Shown in pieces: positions 1-11,799 of a stretch of DNA of 64,000 bases. How positions within the stretch are numbered: the stretch's first letter is position 1; every line of letters begins with the position of its first letter. This stretch comes from Polyodon spathula (lineage: Eukaryota > Chordata > Actinopteri > Acipenseriformes > Polyodontidae): assembly GCF_017654505.1 (NCBI RefSeq), contig NC_054534.1, forward strand, positions 19,283,693 to 19,347,692, in the 5' to 3' direction. The notes under the pieces were generated by a model. That model was given only the letters and a program-made list of their open reading frames with translations. It was not told the DNA's origin and searched no databases. Both the position numbers and the translations under genes were made by a program.

Positions 1-515
1 ATACACCTTACAATTCTTATTCTTAATACAATATTCAAGGCCTTTGATATTTTTTTATACCCATCCCCTGATCTATGCCTTTCAACAACTTTGTCCTGGA
101 GTTCTTTTGAAAGCGCCTTGGTATTCATGGTTGAGTCTTTGCTTTGCAATGCACTACCCAGCAGAGAGAACCTACAGGAACTGCTGAATTTATCCTGAAA
201 TCATGTGAATAACTACAATTTAACACAGTTGGAGGCCACTTAACTTGATGTGTGATTTTGAAGCTATTGGATACACCTGAGCTAATTTAGGATTGCTATT
301 ACAAGGAGGGACACTTATCCAACCAAGCTATTTCAGTTTCTATTTTTAATTAATTTTCTACAAATTTCTAGAATATTTTTTTCATTTGGAAATTGTGGGG
401 TAGGATGTGTAAATAAATGAAAAAAAAAAACTATTTTAATGCATTTTAATTCCAGGCTATAAAGCAACAAAACGTGAAAAATTTGAAAGAGGGTGTAGAC
501 TTTCTATAGGCACTG
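1..515 (-). mobile_element. Tc1/mariner-like transposon, 5' part, cut by the window edge
   Basis: The transposase reads on the - strand, with a start codon at 126-128 and a frame open to base 1. The 42 visible residues (MNTKALSKELQDKVVERHRS...) are the first helices of the Tc1 helix-turn-helix DNA-binding domain. From 129 to 515 lie the 5' UTR and terminal inverted repeat, ending GTAGACTTTCTATAGGCACTG with the expected TA at 516-517. The same sequence recurs at 58490-58883, so the two are one family. The catalytic part lies outside the window. Confidence 0.85.
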
Positions 516-539
516 TATAGCTAAACAGAATAAACAGAA

Positions 540-790
540 ATGTTCCTTGTGGAGGTGAAACCTTCACGCAGGCGTGGCTGTTTGTTATTTCATTGGCTCA
601 TGAACAGCCGCCATGCATTTTGTCTCACTCAACCCGGGGCAAAGTGTGTCGACCCACATCCTGAGGTGGGTCACTGGGACTTGAGTCAACCTGGGCACGA
701 CCCAGGTACATGGCTTCACATTACGTGGGATTGTGACTCAGGTAGCCGGGACCCATGTCAGTGTGAAAGGGGCTTATGTTATAGGTAGGA
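540..790. repeat. GC-rich interspersed repeat, probably a degenerate MITE
   Basis: A locally GC-rich block rich in ACCCGGG-like and GACCCAG/CTGGGTC words. It starts GTGAAACCTTCACGC and ends CAGTGTGAAAGGGGCTTA, which read as a loose inverted pair. Such ends are common in non-autonomous DNA transposons of fish, but the superfamily is not clear. The open frame inside is not a credible protein. Confidence 0.35.
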
Positions 791-877
791 GATGTCAGTT
801 TTTTTTCTAGTTTTAGAACAGTTGTTCTATTTCTTCCAGTAAAAATTGGGACAAACTTGCACTTGCTTAAAAAAAGG

Positions 878-1120
878 CCCTTGGGTCCTGATTTATCAAG
901 GCGTGATGTTCTCTGCCATCTGCTTGAGCTAATTTATATTCAGGATTGCACTGGTCTCTTTTGTTTATTTATGAAACCATTTTGACTATGATCAAAGCCC
1001 TCAGAATGCACCATCATTAATATGTTAATTAGCCTACTTGTCATTCTTACTTAACTTTACCTGAAAAATGTACAACCATTTAGGATACTTTTTACATACC
1101 CTAATAAATCAGGTAAAGGG
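878..1120. mobile_element. Small MITE with about 21-bp terminal inverted repeats
   Basis: The left end CCCTTGGGTCCTGATTTATC and the right end CTAATAAATCAGGTAAAGGG are imperfect inverted repeats about 220 bp apart around AT-rich, non-coding DNA. The structure fits a non-autonomous DNA transposon. No target duplication was established. Confidence 0.5.
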
Positions 1121-2214
1121 TGATTCTGCCTTCTGATTGTTAGGTGCATTACATTTCAATTAAGCAATGGTGTCCATTGATTAAGGCCCTGCCCTCTACC
1201 TTGACCTTCGTTAGGACCCTTGCTTATGACTCGGGATGTATAACTTCCATCGGTAGATCCTTCATTGCAATTCAATTTTTTTTTCCTTTGTAAAATTTAA
1301 ATAAACTATTTTTTAAAAAAATTGCATGTCATTGTTGCTTTTAGGTGACTAAGCAGATGCGTTTCTAAAAGAGATAGTTGAGAGTACAGTGGACATTAGC
1401 TGGTAAACAAATCTAAAAACTGTGAATTTGAAAAAAAAAAAAACTTTGAACGTTGACCTGAGTCACAGCAGATGCGCTGACATCTCCACCTCTGTGACAA
1501 ATGTTCCACACTAGTGTGATCACATTTTATATTGTAACACACATCAAAAAGTATTCATCACTGCAAGACCGCTTGCAATTCAAGTTCTGAATTCAGAGCT
1601 TCACACACTAGTTTGCAATTTCATGTTTTGTTTAGTGGAACAGCAAACCTTAGGAGTATGAAAATGAGCAATACATTAAAATAATATAAGCAATACATCT
1701 ACTCTCATGTAATGGATATCATGAGGCACCTGCCGATCAGCGAGTAAAATGAATAATCGTAACAAGTATGACAATTTTTCTGTGCACAACTAATACATGA
1801 ATACTTTTGCTATTACTCATATTTTTTTTGTTTTTAAATGCATGTAAAAGGAGGAGGGACCATCCGCGACATGACATTTTCTGCATATTGATTGCATGCT
1901 ATATATGTTGCCAGGTGATATGAATTGTTAGCATTCCTAAATTATTACTCACTTTAACAAACTTTAACTGTGTAGCAGCTGGGTGATTTTCTATGCTTTA
2001 TTTTTCTTAAATTAAACAAATTGCTGGCTGTGAGCAAGAATATTGCAACTAGTACTATTTTGTCATCTACATATATTTAATATTTACTTCTCTTGCAATC
2101 GAAAACAAAAACAAAAAAACACTAATATTAATCGGTAAAGCTTCTTAAATGTCGAAAACCCCCAAAATAGGAGTTCGACTGAAATAAATGTATATAAGAT
2201 AAACGTCGATAAAA
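1121..2214. other. No gene recognised
   Basis: AT-rich non-coding DNA with a short poly-A tract near 1430-1443. One sub-segment (1693-1720, CATCTACTCTCATGTAATGG) matches the 3' tail of the LINE at 41.7 kb and may be a relic of the same family. Nothing else was recognised. Confidence 0.6.
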
Positions 2215-3235
2215 CCACTCTCACTCCCTGTCCTACTCTCAGCACATCTCTCCTCTGGCTCTCTCCTGCCACTTCTTCCTCAGCAACATACGCAGAATTT
2301 GCCTCTTCCTCACCGACTCCTAGGACAAGCCCTTGTACTGTCCCGCCTTGATTAGTGCAACTCCCTCCTGGCCAGCCTTCCTGCCTCTGCTACCCGCCTG
2401 CTCCAGCTCATCCAAAACTCTGCTGCTTGCCTTCATCATTTCTAACATGCTACACCGCTGCTCCGCTCTCTGCACTGGCTCCCTATCGCTGCTTGCATTC
2501 AATTCAAAACTCTGTACTCGCCTCTTGCTGTCCTGACCTTTCTGCTCCCTCCTATCTCCAGATCATTTCTCCCTAAACCCCCTCTCGCTCTCTCGCCTCC
2601 AGAGCCTGCTCCTTCTCCACCCTCGCCCCTCAGTGGTGGAACGATACCCACGGATATCAGGACTGCTTAGTCCCTGACCACCTTCCGGTGGCTCACACCT
2701 GTTCAGACAGCATCTGTAAACATCACAACTCTCAACCATACTGGACTATATGGCCCCCAATTGTACCAGTACTTGCATTAGCTTGTACCTGCACTGAACT
2801 GTTCCATACCTTGCTGCATTCAACTACTGCTCTTAATTATAACTACTTTCTGTATCTTGTATTTGATTTATGTTACTCTTATATGTAACCATACTCAAGT
2901 TTTTTATAATTGCTCTTATTTGAAATCATTCTCATCCATTTATCATATTTACTAAATGTTCTTACTGGACTTTACTCATATAAGCAAATATTTACTATAA
3001 GTTTTAACTGATCTTAGTCAAACTCGCTCGTATAATTTACTGTAGTCTTTATTTTGCTCTTACTTGAATTTGACTTTCATAACTGCTCTTATCTGTATCA
3101 TGATATTCTGTAATGTGATATTTTGTAATGTGATAGCTTGTAATGTGATATTTTATAATGCAGTACTTTGTACTGTGATATTTTGTAACAATTTTGTAAC
3201 TTTGTGACAAGGAGTCCGCAAGTACAAAAAGGTTG
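2215..3235 (+). mobile_element. L2-clade LINE, 3' end (reverse transcriptase C-terminus plus 3' UTR)
   Basis: Between 2300 and 2690 the + strand encodes, with stops and frame changes, the usual L2-type C-terminal block: LVLSRLD*CNSLLASLPASA, LLQLIQNSAA, ATPLLRSLHWLPIAA, then an SGG...DIRTA*SLTTF region. In the family the tyrosine of LDYCN is conserved; here that codon is TGA. The segment 2700-3235 is the AT-rich tail with a repeated GTGATATTTTGTAAT motif and no clear LINE tail repeat. The copy is 5' truncated and dead. Confidence 0.75.
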
Positions 3236-3409
3236 AAAACCCCTTATGTAAAATGTTGTTATTGTGGATTTTTAACACCTAAAATGTATTAAGAAAAAAA
3301 TATATTTATTTTCTTAACTCCAATACATCCTCTTTCAGTCAGTGCCACGCTTACCACCTTCTGCTCATAGTGAGATGCTCGGTTTCAAGAAGCTGGCTTG
3401 TACACATAT

Positions 3410-3598
3410 AATAATCTTTATAATCTTTATTTTTATATAGCACCTTTCATAGTGGACCACTATCACAAAGCGCTTTACAAGATACGAGACTAGGGTGTGT
3501 GAACTATGCATCGGCTGCAGAGTCACTTACAACAACGTCAAAGATGGAGCACAAGGAGGTTAAGTGACTTGCTCAGGGTCCCACAATGAGTCAGTGTA
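3410..3598 (-). repeat. MIR/L2-like SINE fragment, antisense
   Basis: Reading + it runs from TTTATATAGCACCTTTCATA through CAAAGCGCTTTACA to GGAGGTTAAGTGACTTGC and ends near a CCCACAATGAGTCAG block. The last part resembles the antisense of the mammalian MIR core (GGTTAAGTGACTTGC, GGTCACACAG). Sister copies lie at 38860-39060 and, in part, at 36795-36852, so this is an interspersed family. Confidence 0.65.
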
Positions 3599-3605
3599 TA
3601 AAACA

Positions 3606-6600
3606 TATATAACAATATAAAACAATATAAACCATCTATCCTCCAATTTAAAGTGGTTGTTTAGCTTAGAGTAACATTCTTTCTTAAAATGTGTTATTCA
3701 TTTAGTACAAATTTATTGCCAATTTAAATTGCAAAGGCAATTAAGGAGGCGTAAAGGAGATGTTTGTCTTTCTGTCTTTCAATGATGGACAAATGGAACA
3801 TCTTTTCCTTTTGAATTTGGGAATAGCATCTGCAGGGACTGGGTAAGCAGGCAGCAGAGTTCCGTGAATATCCACTGTAAGGAGCAGAGTTTGCGAGGTA
3901 CTTTGGTATTGGGCATTCTGTGCACCATAAAGGGAGGAGCTTGGGCTTTCCCAAGTGCCTTGAGGAACTTACATTTATCTCAGTAGAGCCTGTACTGGAG
4001 GGTAGGTAACATGAAGGTCATTTCTAAAAAATAGAGACATACTCTATAAGCTATGGAGAGAATGTGTTCAGGCCTCATGAGATTTGATTTGCTCATTGCA
4101 GTGTTTTGGGTCTTTCACATGCTCTACCTTTGGCCTGAATCAGTGCTCTATCATAAAAGAAAAAAAAGCCGGACCTTAAAAGAAAACTAATGTCCCTATT
4201 TGATAATCCATTGTGACTAAATGGATGATTATTCAAAACAATATGGATTTTATTCTTAAGCTCTTCCCTAAGCACTTTCTGCATTTGAAAATGAATCAAT
4301 GTGCTTCAGTTTGATAAGCGATCTGTTTTATTTCACAAGGAGTTGTGTCGTGGGAATATTCCCGTAGGTCTTTAAGACATGAAGATAATGCATGGGCATA
4401 TATGGTCCTTGAAGCAGGCAGAGGATGAAAATAATTGAACGCAAGATATTTGATTGAGGTTTTCCAAAAATAGGCAATGGACACAGGCCTTAAGCATTTT
4501 TGTTAATTTGCTATGAACCAAATGTTTTAGGAATAAGAATAATTACTGATGTTAATTGTAGAAACACTGGTTCCCGTAATTGATCATTAATACATTAAAT
4601 GATTACTGCTGAACATGAAGGTACTGCAGTGTAAGAAATACAGTGGGCTTTTTCTGACAAACACGTACCCTGTGTGCAGCGGTGCACACATTGTTCTGTT
4701 TCAGTTAAATGGTACAAGCTCGTTTCATTAGCCATTTGTTCCTTTCCATTATGCAACCTTTGCTTATATATCCCTTTAGACGATTTGCTTTGTGATGCAA
4801 ATTTATATATACATATTTTGCCATTTATTTTCTTTAATAATTTAATTAGCCTAAACACACATTTTCACTGTTAACAGTTGTAAACTCCCTAGGTTACTTA
4901 GCAACTGGCTCAGTGGTCCTTCGGAAAGTCGTATGAATGAGATACTGGTATCAATTGCACATTACTTGTTTTATTCTTTTTTTAAATTGAAAGCAGAAAT
5001 CCTTTTTTTTTTTTTTTTAACTCCCTCTCCTCCATCTAAAAGATTGTGGTTGACTCATCAGAAGGAATAGACCACAAAATGATTATTTATGAAAAGTAGT
5101 CAAGTGTCTGAACCTCATGTTTACTGTGAATACTGCTGGACAGACTTCTCTATGAAACATGGTGGTGGTCATGACTGTGCCCCTCACATCAATACAAAGA
5201 GACATAAGCAATAATCAGTCAGTGTCGGTGACACTTTTTACACATTTTATTGTTCAGGACAATCTTACGGTCGTTATTGCCGACCACATTAGTTTTCTTT
5301 GCAAAGCTGGGTTTCCTGACTCAAAAAATCGCCAGCAAATATGAGTCAGTCCGCACAAAAAATAATTTAAAACCTTAATCATTTAGCAACAGTGTGTCAG
5401 CTTCTGTCATGCTAGGAGTTCATAAAGGTGTGGCAGCATTTTTGCAGAAGCAAATATATGTCCTTGCCACCTGGTACACTTTGCAGCCCATCATGCAGCA
5501 CAAAACTACCAGTATCTGTGGTAAGAAGATATGTTGATTGATAGATTACTACTTTGCCAAAAACAGCAAGAGAAATACATACTGAAACAACATACATGCT
5601 CAAACACTTGATTGTCCTCTGTAATGCATTGCAAGCTGAACGCTCCATATACTTTTAATTTGCTTTGTCTGTCACTATTTTTTTTAGTGAATGTTTTAAG
5701 AGCCTAAATTGTATAGTGTTTTAGCAGGATAATTTGGCTTCCCTGTTGTGTTATTATAATTACAAGACTGAATAAACAGAATTTCAACAAACAAACTAAA
5801 CCAGTGTTAAAGTATTTTTATTGGGGTTTACACATTTTGTGTGTTTACAATTACCAAAATTATGGACTGAACTCAGAAATGAGGTCCCTTGGCTTGTCAG
5901 AGCTTATTAACCTTTTGATTTCTGGGGGCTAAGAGCCCTTGGTACTTTACGGGTGTGGGCGACCCGAGACCCCACCACCATTTCTCTATATTTAGCGTAT
6001 TTGTTTTTAGCCAATTGGTAAACCATCTACAACCAGGAGATGTTACTATCATTAAAGATGTATAACTATCTGTTTTTGCATGAATTGATCCAGTATTTCA
6101 CAAATTAAATGCTGTAGGAGTAAATCACATTATTTTCTACAGCATACAATGTTACAGAAAATACTTCAATTTTAATGATACAAATGAAAAGGTGTATAAT
6201 GCTTTTAAATCCTAAACATACTTTTTTTTTTTTTTTTCTAAATGCAAATGTACAATTGTGATTACTTACTAAGTGGTTATGACATGCACAGTGATGGAAA
6301 TCTGTTGGGGTGGGTGTCTGTGTGCAGCAACATTTCAAAAGGTATTTCCTTAATGTATTATTGCATCCTTCTAATATCTTGTCATTGCTTTTAGTCTTTC
6401 ATTTGTTGCTTTGCATTTCAAAGAGCTGGTGTTCATTTTATAGTTATTTTGCTTGATTTTGTTTCTCTTGCCAAGTTAAAAGGTGATTATTTTTAATGCT
6501 TCAAACAAGACAACCCAGTGTCAGCCATACAGCTTTGTCCGCAATGAAAGCAGATGTACAAAGAGGCTATGTATGCTATAATTAATTACATGCACCTCCT

Positions 6601-8027
6601 TTCACAAACAGATTGCAATAGGAATTTTAAACTAAAGCTAAAAATTTTACTGGTTTGCGTACATATAAAGTTTAGTCTTCATTCTGGTTAATTTAACGTG
6701 CAATTATATGAAATGATTACTTACGGCATACAGGGGCCAATTTTGAAGAAAGGCAAATTTTCAGAGAGGAATAATAAAATTAAAAATGAAGTATAAAACT
6801 AGTAAGATGCTATCAGAATAATATAAAGTATATTATGAATTGAAAAAGCATGATAGTTCATACTTTTATGACTATGCATTTTTACCAATATTTAAATATA
6901 GTAAACTGTTAAATACAATTAATAGATGGATAGACTGACTGGCTGATGGACTGGTGTACAGGCATGCTGAAAGACTGAGAGTGAAGCTATAATTGCTTAG
7001 CCAGTGATGGAATACACTTCTCATGTTGAAATGATGCTCTGTTGAAACTAGAAACTGCTTCATTAAAATTATAGTAAACAAATCATTTACAGTACCTAAA
7101 TTTATGCAAACAGTACCACACAGTTTACCATATTAATCTGTCTCATGAGCTCAGCCTTTAACGAGTGACTTAAAATGAACCTGATATTCATTAGATAGGC
7201 TGTGCATCATGGAGCAAGCTTGTATTTGGAAACTGATGCAAGTTTACAATGAGCTAACTTGAACACTGTACCTTGTCTCAACATGTGTTTACTTGCATAG
7301 ACCATTAGGGTCGACTACTGTAAACTGTATAAAGTCCAAATACGAATCCTGAATTAATTTTGAAGGCAAATATTTGCAATTGAAATTGCAAAAGAAAAGC
7401 ATCTCAGCCTTATAAAATGAAATTATTTATTTAAACGTTTAAAAGCACCAGGGTCTCTGACAGAATATATTATGTCCTAATAAGTATTTGCTGAGCGTGT
7501 TTTGTCCATGATCCATTTGGCAATGTCTGGTACAGCACTATTATCAGAACAGCATATGAGGAATAAATATCTTTTGAACATGGTCAGATTTACTGGTACG
7601 ATTATAATGCATACATGTCCAGATATTTTAAATGATAATCACGAATTAGAATAGGTCAGTACTGTGACTGAAAAATGGGGGCTGATTACATTTCAATCTA
7701 AATTCAGAACCTGCCTAGTCTGTAAACCACCATTAGTCTGTATAAATCAATGTAAATCTGATTGTGCAGTCTGGCATCAAGTCATGTGATTTTGATGTAT
7801 AGTACAATCAAGTATGTTGTGTAAATACGCACACGTGAAATGCGCAAAGGTCTTAAATGCATTTAGGGGAAAGCAGGAAAAAAGCAAAAAATGCAGAAAT
7901 AAAAGCTAACACAGGCAACATATCTGTAACCATATTATAAAAAAAAAATTATCACCACTGTTTTATTTTTATTATTATTGTTGTTGTTGTGTGGTGGGGC
8001 TGAGTGATAATTTAAAATATATATATA
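3606..8027. other. Intergenic, no gene recognised
   Basis: AT-rich sequence with scattered short open frames that lack domains or splice context. Poly-T/A tracts lie near 5003-5018 and 6223-6238. A TTAACCTTTTGA block at 5908 loosely recalls piggyBac-type ends but has no partner. Nothing coding was seen. Confidence 0.6.
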
Positions 8028-8259
8028 TAAAGGTCTCCGCACACCGGACGTGATGCGATTTGTCCTGCGATTTGTCCTGGACACTACTTTTCACACCAGT
8101 AGCGACAGACGCGCGCGATGTGACAGGTGACTCTCCTCTGATTGTATCATCAGCTGGAAAAAAAATTACACTTATGCTAGTCCTGTTATACTGCTAATAG
8201 AAATGTAGAACATATAATAGCTTTTCAGGATACTTATTTCAGTAAAGGTAAATATATAT

Positions 8260-8316
8260 TTTATTATTATTATTATTATTTAGCAGACAATTTTATCCAA
8301 AGCAACTTACATAAAC
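8260..8316 (-). repeat. L2-tail-like fragment, antisense
   Basis: An ATT-rich run followed by TTTAGCAGACAATTTTATCC and AAAGCAACTTACA. This is the antisense of the common LINE2-derived tail of fish SINEs (the GTTGCTTTGGATAAAA type). The same tail occurs at 18681. Confidence 0.6.
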
Positions 8317-8361
8317 TAAACAAAATATAAAAATACTAATATATTGTAATAAAAAAAAAAG

Positions 8362-8965
8362 TGTGTTTTAGAAAGTTCTAGAAATGCGTTCGAGTTCATC
8401 TTTGCCCTTGCCCTATAATAACCCCATATCTTATATAACTTGTTTTTGTCACGTTTCTATAACTTGTTTTGGTTAGAATGTTCTAGGGAAAGGAATAGTT
8501 TATTCAGAGGGCCGAGCCTCGAGGGAGTGATCTGGCCAATTACTCTCTCGCATGCAAAAGCCTAACTTGGTAAGTTATAAAGGACGGGGTTCTCCTCTGC
8601 TCTGATGAGAGTCAGCCGTGAGGATTAGCGCGCAGTCCTGCTCGGTAATTTCTTGGAGACAGCTGCTTTCTCTTACCAGGGTCGAAGGGCTCTCCCGATC
8701 CGCTTGGAAGGGTAAGAATTAGCTCAGTTGCGTCTCATGGATTGTATTGATCTGTGATTAATATAATCTTTGTATGTAACCTTGTTGGGTTATGTCCCGT
8801 TAGGGATATCGTTATTCGCAGTATAGCATCTGTGTATGTAACTGCGTGTGTGTGTGTGTGTGTGTGAAATAATAAAGGACCTTTTAAAATTACTCTGTGA
8901 AGTAATTGCCTTATTTACTTCCACATCAACTTCCTTTTAAATTTAAAGTAATTAAATTTCACACA
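8362..8965 (+). mobile_element. Solo LTR of an LTR retroelement
   Basis: The ends are TGTGTTTTAG and TTTCACACA, a TG...CA inverted pair (TGTGT/ACACA). A TATA-like box (GTTATAAAGGA, about 8575) and a polyadenylation signal (AATAAAGG, about 8871) preceded by a GT run set the orientation as +. No internal gag/pol follows, so it is a solo LTR. The left flank is a poly-A tract and no clean target duplication is visible. Confidence 0.6.
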
Positions 8966-9236
8966 ACATATATATATTATATATATTAAAATGTTTCTTA
9001 TAAGAAGGAAAAAGAAAACAGAAAAATAAGGCTACGGAGAGAGGCTATGAAAAGACACAGCAGACATAAAAAAGCAAATAAAAAAATTATAAACATTTAA
9101 AACACACAACTGACTAACTAATAAAATAACACAACACTTAACGCCCAAGAACAGCCCCAAAACAGCCAGTGTCCTTTCCCGATGTTCTTGCACGATTGCT
9201 GCACATGCTGCTGCTCACAAAAGCAGGGAAGATGAA

Positions 9237-9443
9237 TCAGTAGCAATCCTTAATCGGAGACAGAAGAAACAGGTGTGTGATGAACGCAGGTGAAAACAAC
9301 AAAGAATCATACACAACAGCTATATCCAGTTCCCTGGAAATGGACTGCCAGATGTTCTCCCTCATTGCTGTGTCTATATAATTTTTGTGTCCTTTATTGC
9401 ACGGCTCCGGGTGTTTTGATACTGATATCTTTTTTTCCGCCAT
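9237..9443 (-). pseudogene. MADF/Myb-like exon of a Harbinger element
   Basis: The 68-residue frame starting at 9443 contains KHPEPCNKGHKNYIDTAMRE followed by NIWQSISRELDI, the first two helices of a MADF (Myb/SANT-like) domain as found in the accessory protein of PIF/Harbinger transposons. After about residue 45 the similarity stops, which fits either an exon border (a GT follows near 9309) or decay. The remaining third of the domain was not found downstream. Its place 1 kb from a HARBI1-like remnant on the other strand supports the assignment. Confidence 0.6.
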
Positions 9444-9721
9444 TGTTTACTGAAGGTGCGCAAGGGAAGCTGTTCCTCATTGGTCAGTTCCCTAGCTAAT
9501 ATAAGGGGTTAGTGTTAGGTCTAACATGATTTAAGTACCCATGAAACTATGGGTGACAGGGATGTAGGAATCAGAAGTAAAGGCTTACTGGGGTAAGGGC
9601 TTCAAAAAGATGTAGCTCAGGTTTTTAGATGTTTGGACTGGAGTCTAGTGTAAGAGCGATTTTCTAAAGCATTTCATATTTGCACCTTATGCACTTAGGC
9701 ATCTGTTGGCTTCTATTTTTT

Positions 9722-9990
9722 TTAACCCTTTGAGGTCCTATGTCGGACCAGGTCCAATTTTCCATTTTCGGTCTGAGGTCAGACTATCCGACATCATCAA
9801 AAACACATCAAGCACATGTCTCTAGTCGTTTTTTCTTCAGAAAATGCAGAGAAAACCTTTCAATGGCCGAGTGAGACCAATAGGAGCCAAATGAAGCCGA
9901 AAAAAAGGGCATATCTGATCTGCTAGCCCCATGCACCACAGAGATAACACAGACATAAACAAAGGAGATAGCTGCTTCTGTATCCAGCGC
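9722..9990. repeat. Possible piggyBac-type MITE fragment
   Basis: It begins TTAACCCTTTGAGGTCC and contains ATGTCGGACC / GGTCTGAGGTCAGAC / ATCCGACAT words. TTAA plus a CCCTTT start is typical of piggyBac-group ends. The right terminus (GGGTTAA) was not found, so the element is truncated or misassigned. Confidence 0.35.
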
Positions 9991-10489
9991 TGAAAGAATT
10001 TCAGACATTTGCTTTGCTTTTTTGAGATTAATAATGCATTATTGAGGAGTTTGGTGATAACACGAGTGATCAGGAGAGGATTTTAAGTATGCACGTCTAT
10101 AAAGAGGTATGTGAAAAATACAGCAAACAAGGGTGGGTCTTGCCTGGAGATACAGTACTGTGTCCTTTTGCGAGTCAGTGCATTCTAAACCTGTTTTACT
10201 CTGAAAAAAAGTATTTTAAACAGCGCATGTAAAATAAACAGCACGTGTGAAAATAAATTAATTTGGGTGAAAGGTAGACCTCATTAAAATTTTCACGTAT
10301 GATTTTCAGTGTATGCACACGTCTGTACTTAGCAGTTTGGATGTTAAAAGTTACATCTGCTTCAAGTCAGTGGAACTAACACCCTATTCAATAAACATGA
10401 ATAGTTGCCTCCAACTCCTCCAAGTTTAAAGGCACAAAGCCGGATGTATTGCCATACGAGATTCACAAAGCACAGCTAGAAGAACGAGG

Positions 10490-11790
10490 GCTTACAGTGA
10501 AAGGATCTATCATCACCAGCTGACATTTCTGTACTTACCAGAGATGAAATCGTCAGACGTTTTCCATCTCAATAAGCAAGGCACTTCAGATTTGTGTGAA
10601 GAGTTAGCATTAGATTTGGAGAGCCCCACGAAATAGGGACCGAGGTCACTGATGCCTTAGTTAAGAGAGCAGGTAAATATATCTGTTTTTCTGCAATTCC
10701 ACAGCAGCTATACAAAACGAAGCAAAAATGTTATGACATTCCAAGCATCCTAGGTGTAAATTGTAAAAATATCCATTCAATCAGTGTTCAGGTGGTGTGT
10801 GATGGAAATCTACAGATCGTCGACATCGTTGCAAAGTACCCAGGATCATGTCATGATTCCTACATTTTGTCCAGATCTGGGTGGGCAGTATAGGGGCAAT
10901 GAAGCATTGGCTGGCAGCTGGCTCATAGGTAAATAGCCGTGTGTGCTTCCTTCTTCCTCATTAATGTATAGGGAAAGTTAGTAAATTGTATGTTTTAAAA
11001 TCCACTGGTGACAGTGGATATCCATTAAAACCATGGCTCATGACTCCTTCAACTCATCACAGATATAATAACACACACCGATCATCTTGATCTGTGATAG
11101 AGAGAACTTTTGGCATATTAAAAATGCATTTTAGTGGGGCTCCTAAGTGGCTCATCCAGTAAAAGCACTTGCGTAGAGTGCAGAATGCGCCCTATAGTCT
11201 GGACGTCAGGCTATTCCTTTGCCGATCGAGGACTGAATCTCTCTTGGGGTGGCGCACAATTGGGCAAACGTCGCCTAGGGGGAGGGAGGGTTAGGTCGGC
11301 CAGGGTGTCCTCAGCTCACCGCACACCAGTGACCCCTGTGGTCTGGCTGGGCACCTGTGGGCTTGCCTGTAAGCTGCCCTGGGCTGCGTTGTCCTCCGAT
11401 GCTGTAGCTCTGGGTCGCAGCATGGTGAATCTGCAGTATGTAAAAAAACAGGCAGCTAACGGCATACGTTTCGGAGGACAGCGTGTTTGTCTTTGCCCCT
11501 CCCGAGTCAGCACAGGGGTGGTAGCAGTGAGCTGAGCTAAAACAAAATAATTGGACACTAAATTGGGGAGAAAACAACAAAAAAACTAATTAGGTGCCTT
11601 GATCGTTCAGATGGTCTGCTACAGTATAACACACATAAAATATGCAGCATCGTCGCAGCGTGTTGCGTATTGCACAACATAGTTCTCAGACATGGCATTG
11701 AGCTGCAAGACTGTGACATTGGAGATGGAAGACAATGAAACTTTGGATCAGATGCCTCAAATAAATGCCAGGGCTACAATAATTCAGGAT
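10490..11790 (+). pseudogene. HARBI1-like (PIF/Harbinger) transposase remnant
   Basis: The + strand has ordered HARBI1-type blocks in shifting frames. These are FHLNKQGTSDLCEELALDLE near 10560-10620; a block at 10785-10870 with the VQVVCDGNLQIVDIVAKYPG pattern and then SCHDS; YRGNEALAGSWLIG at 10890-10930; YPLKPWLMTP at 11010-11045; VIERTFGILK at about 11095-11125; and, after an inserted SINE, CLDRSDGLLQ and VAACCVLHNIVLRHG up to about 11745. The DDE nuclease fold is recognisable, but stops (for example after LESPTK) and frame changes make it non-functional. Two GT-AG-like gaps (about 10671-10711 and 10936-10990) may be ancestral introns. Confidence 0.75.
11135..11592 (+). mobile_element. tRNA-type SINE inserted in the Harbinger transposase
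   Basis: The element begins GGGGCTCCTAAGTGGCTCATCCAGTAAAAG (an A-box-like tRNA head). It continues through the GC-rich body with TGGACGTCAGGCTATTCC and ends TTGGACACTAAATTGGGGAG followed by an A-rich tail. The insertion separates HF from RCLD of the transposase, and a short TTAG-like repeat flanks both sides. The B box is damaged. Open frames up to 133 codons cross it on both strands and are not genes. The same 3' tail is on the SINE at 19515-19950. Confidence 0.75.
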
Positions 11791-11799
11791 GATTTGTGT

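Noticed and set aside
2333..2576. Small proline/serine/leucine-rich proteins
   Set aside because: Shifted frames of the L2-type LINE reverse transcriptase C-terminus.
5412..5648. 78-codon - strand frame
   Set aside because: No domain, no repeats, no splice or promoter support; within chance for this length.
11134..11580. Open frames up to 133 codons on both strands
   Set aside because: They coincide with a tRNA-type SINE inserted in a transposase remnant; GC-rich SINE bodies produce such frames.
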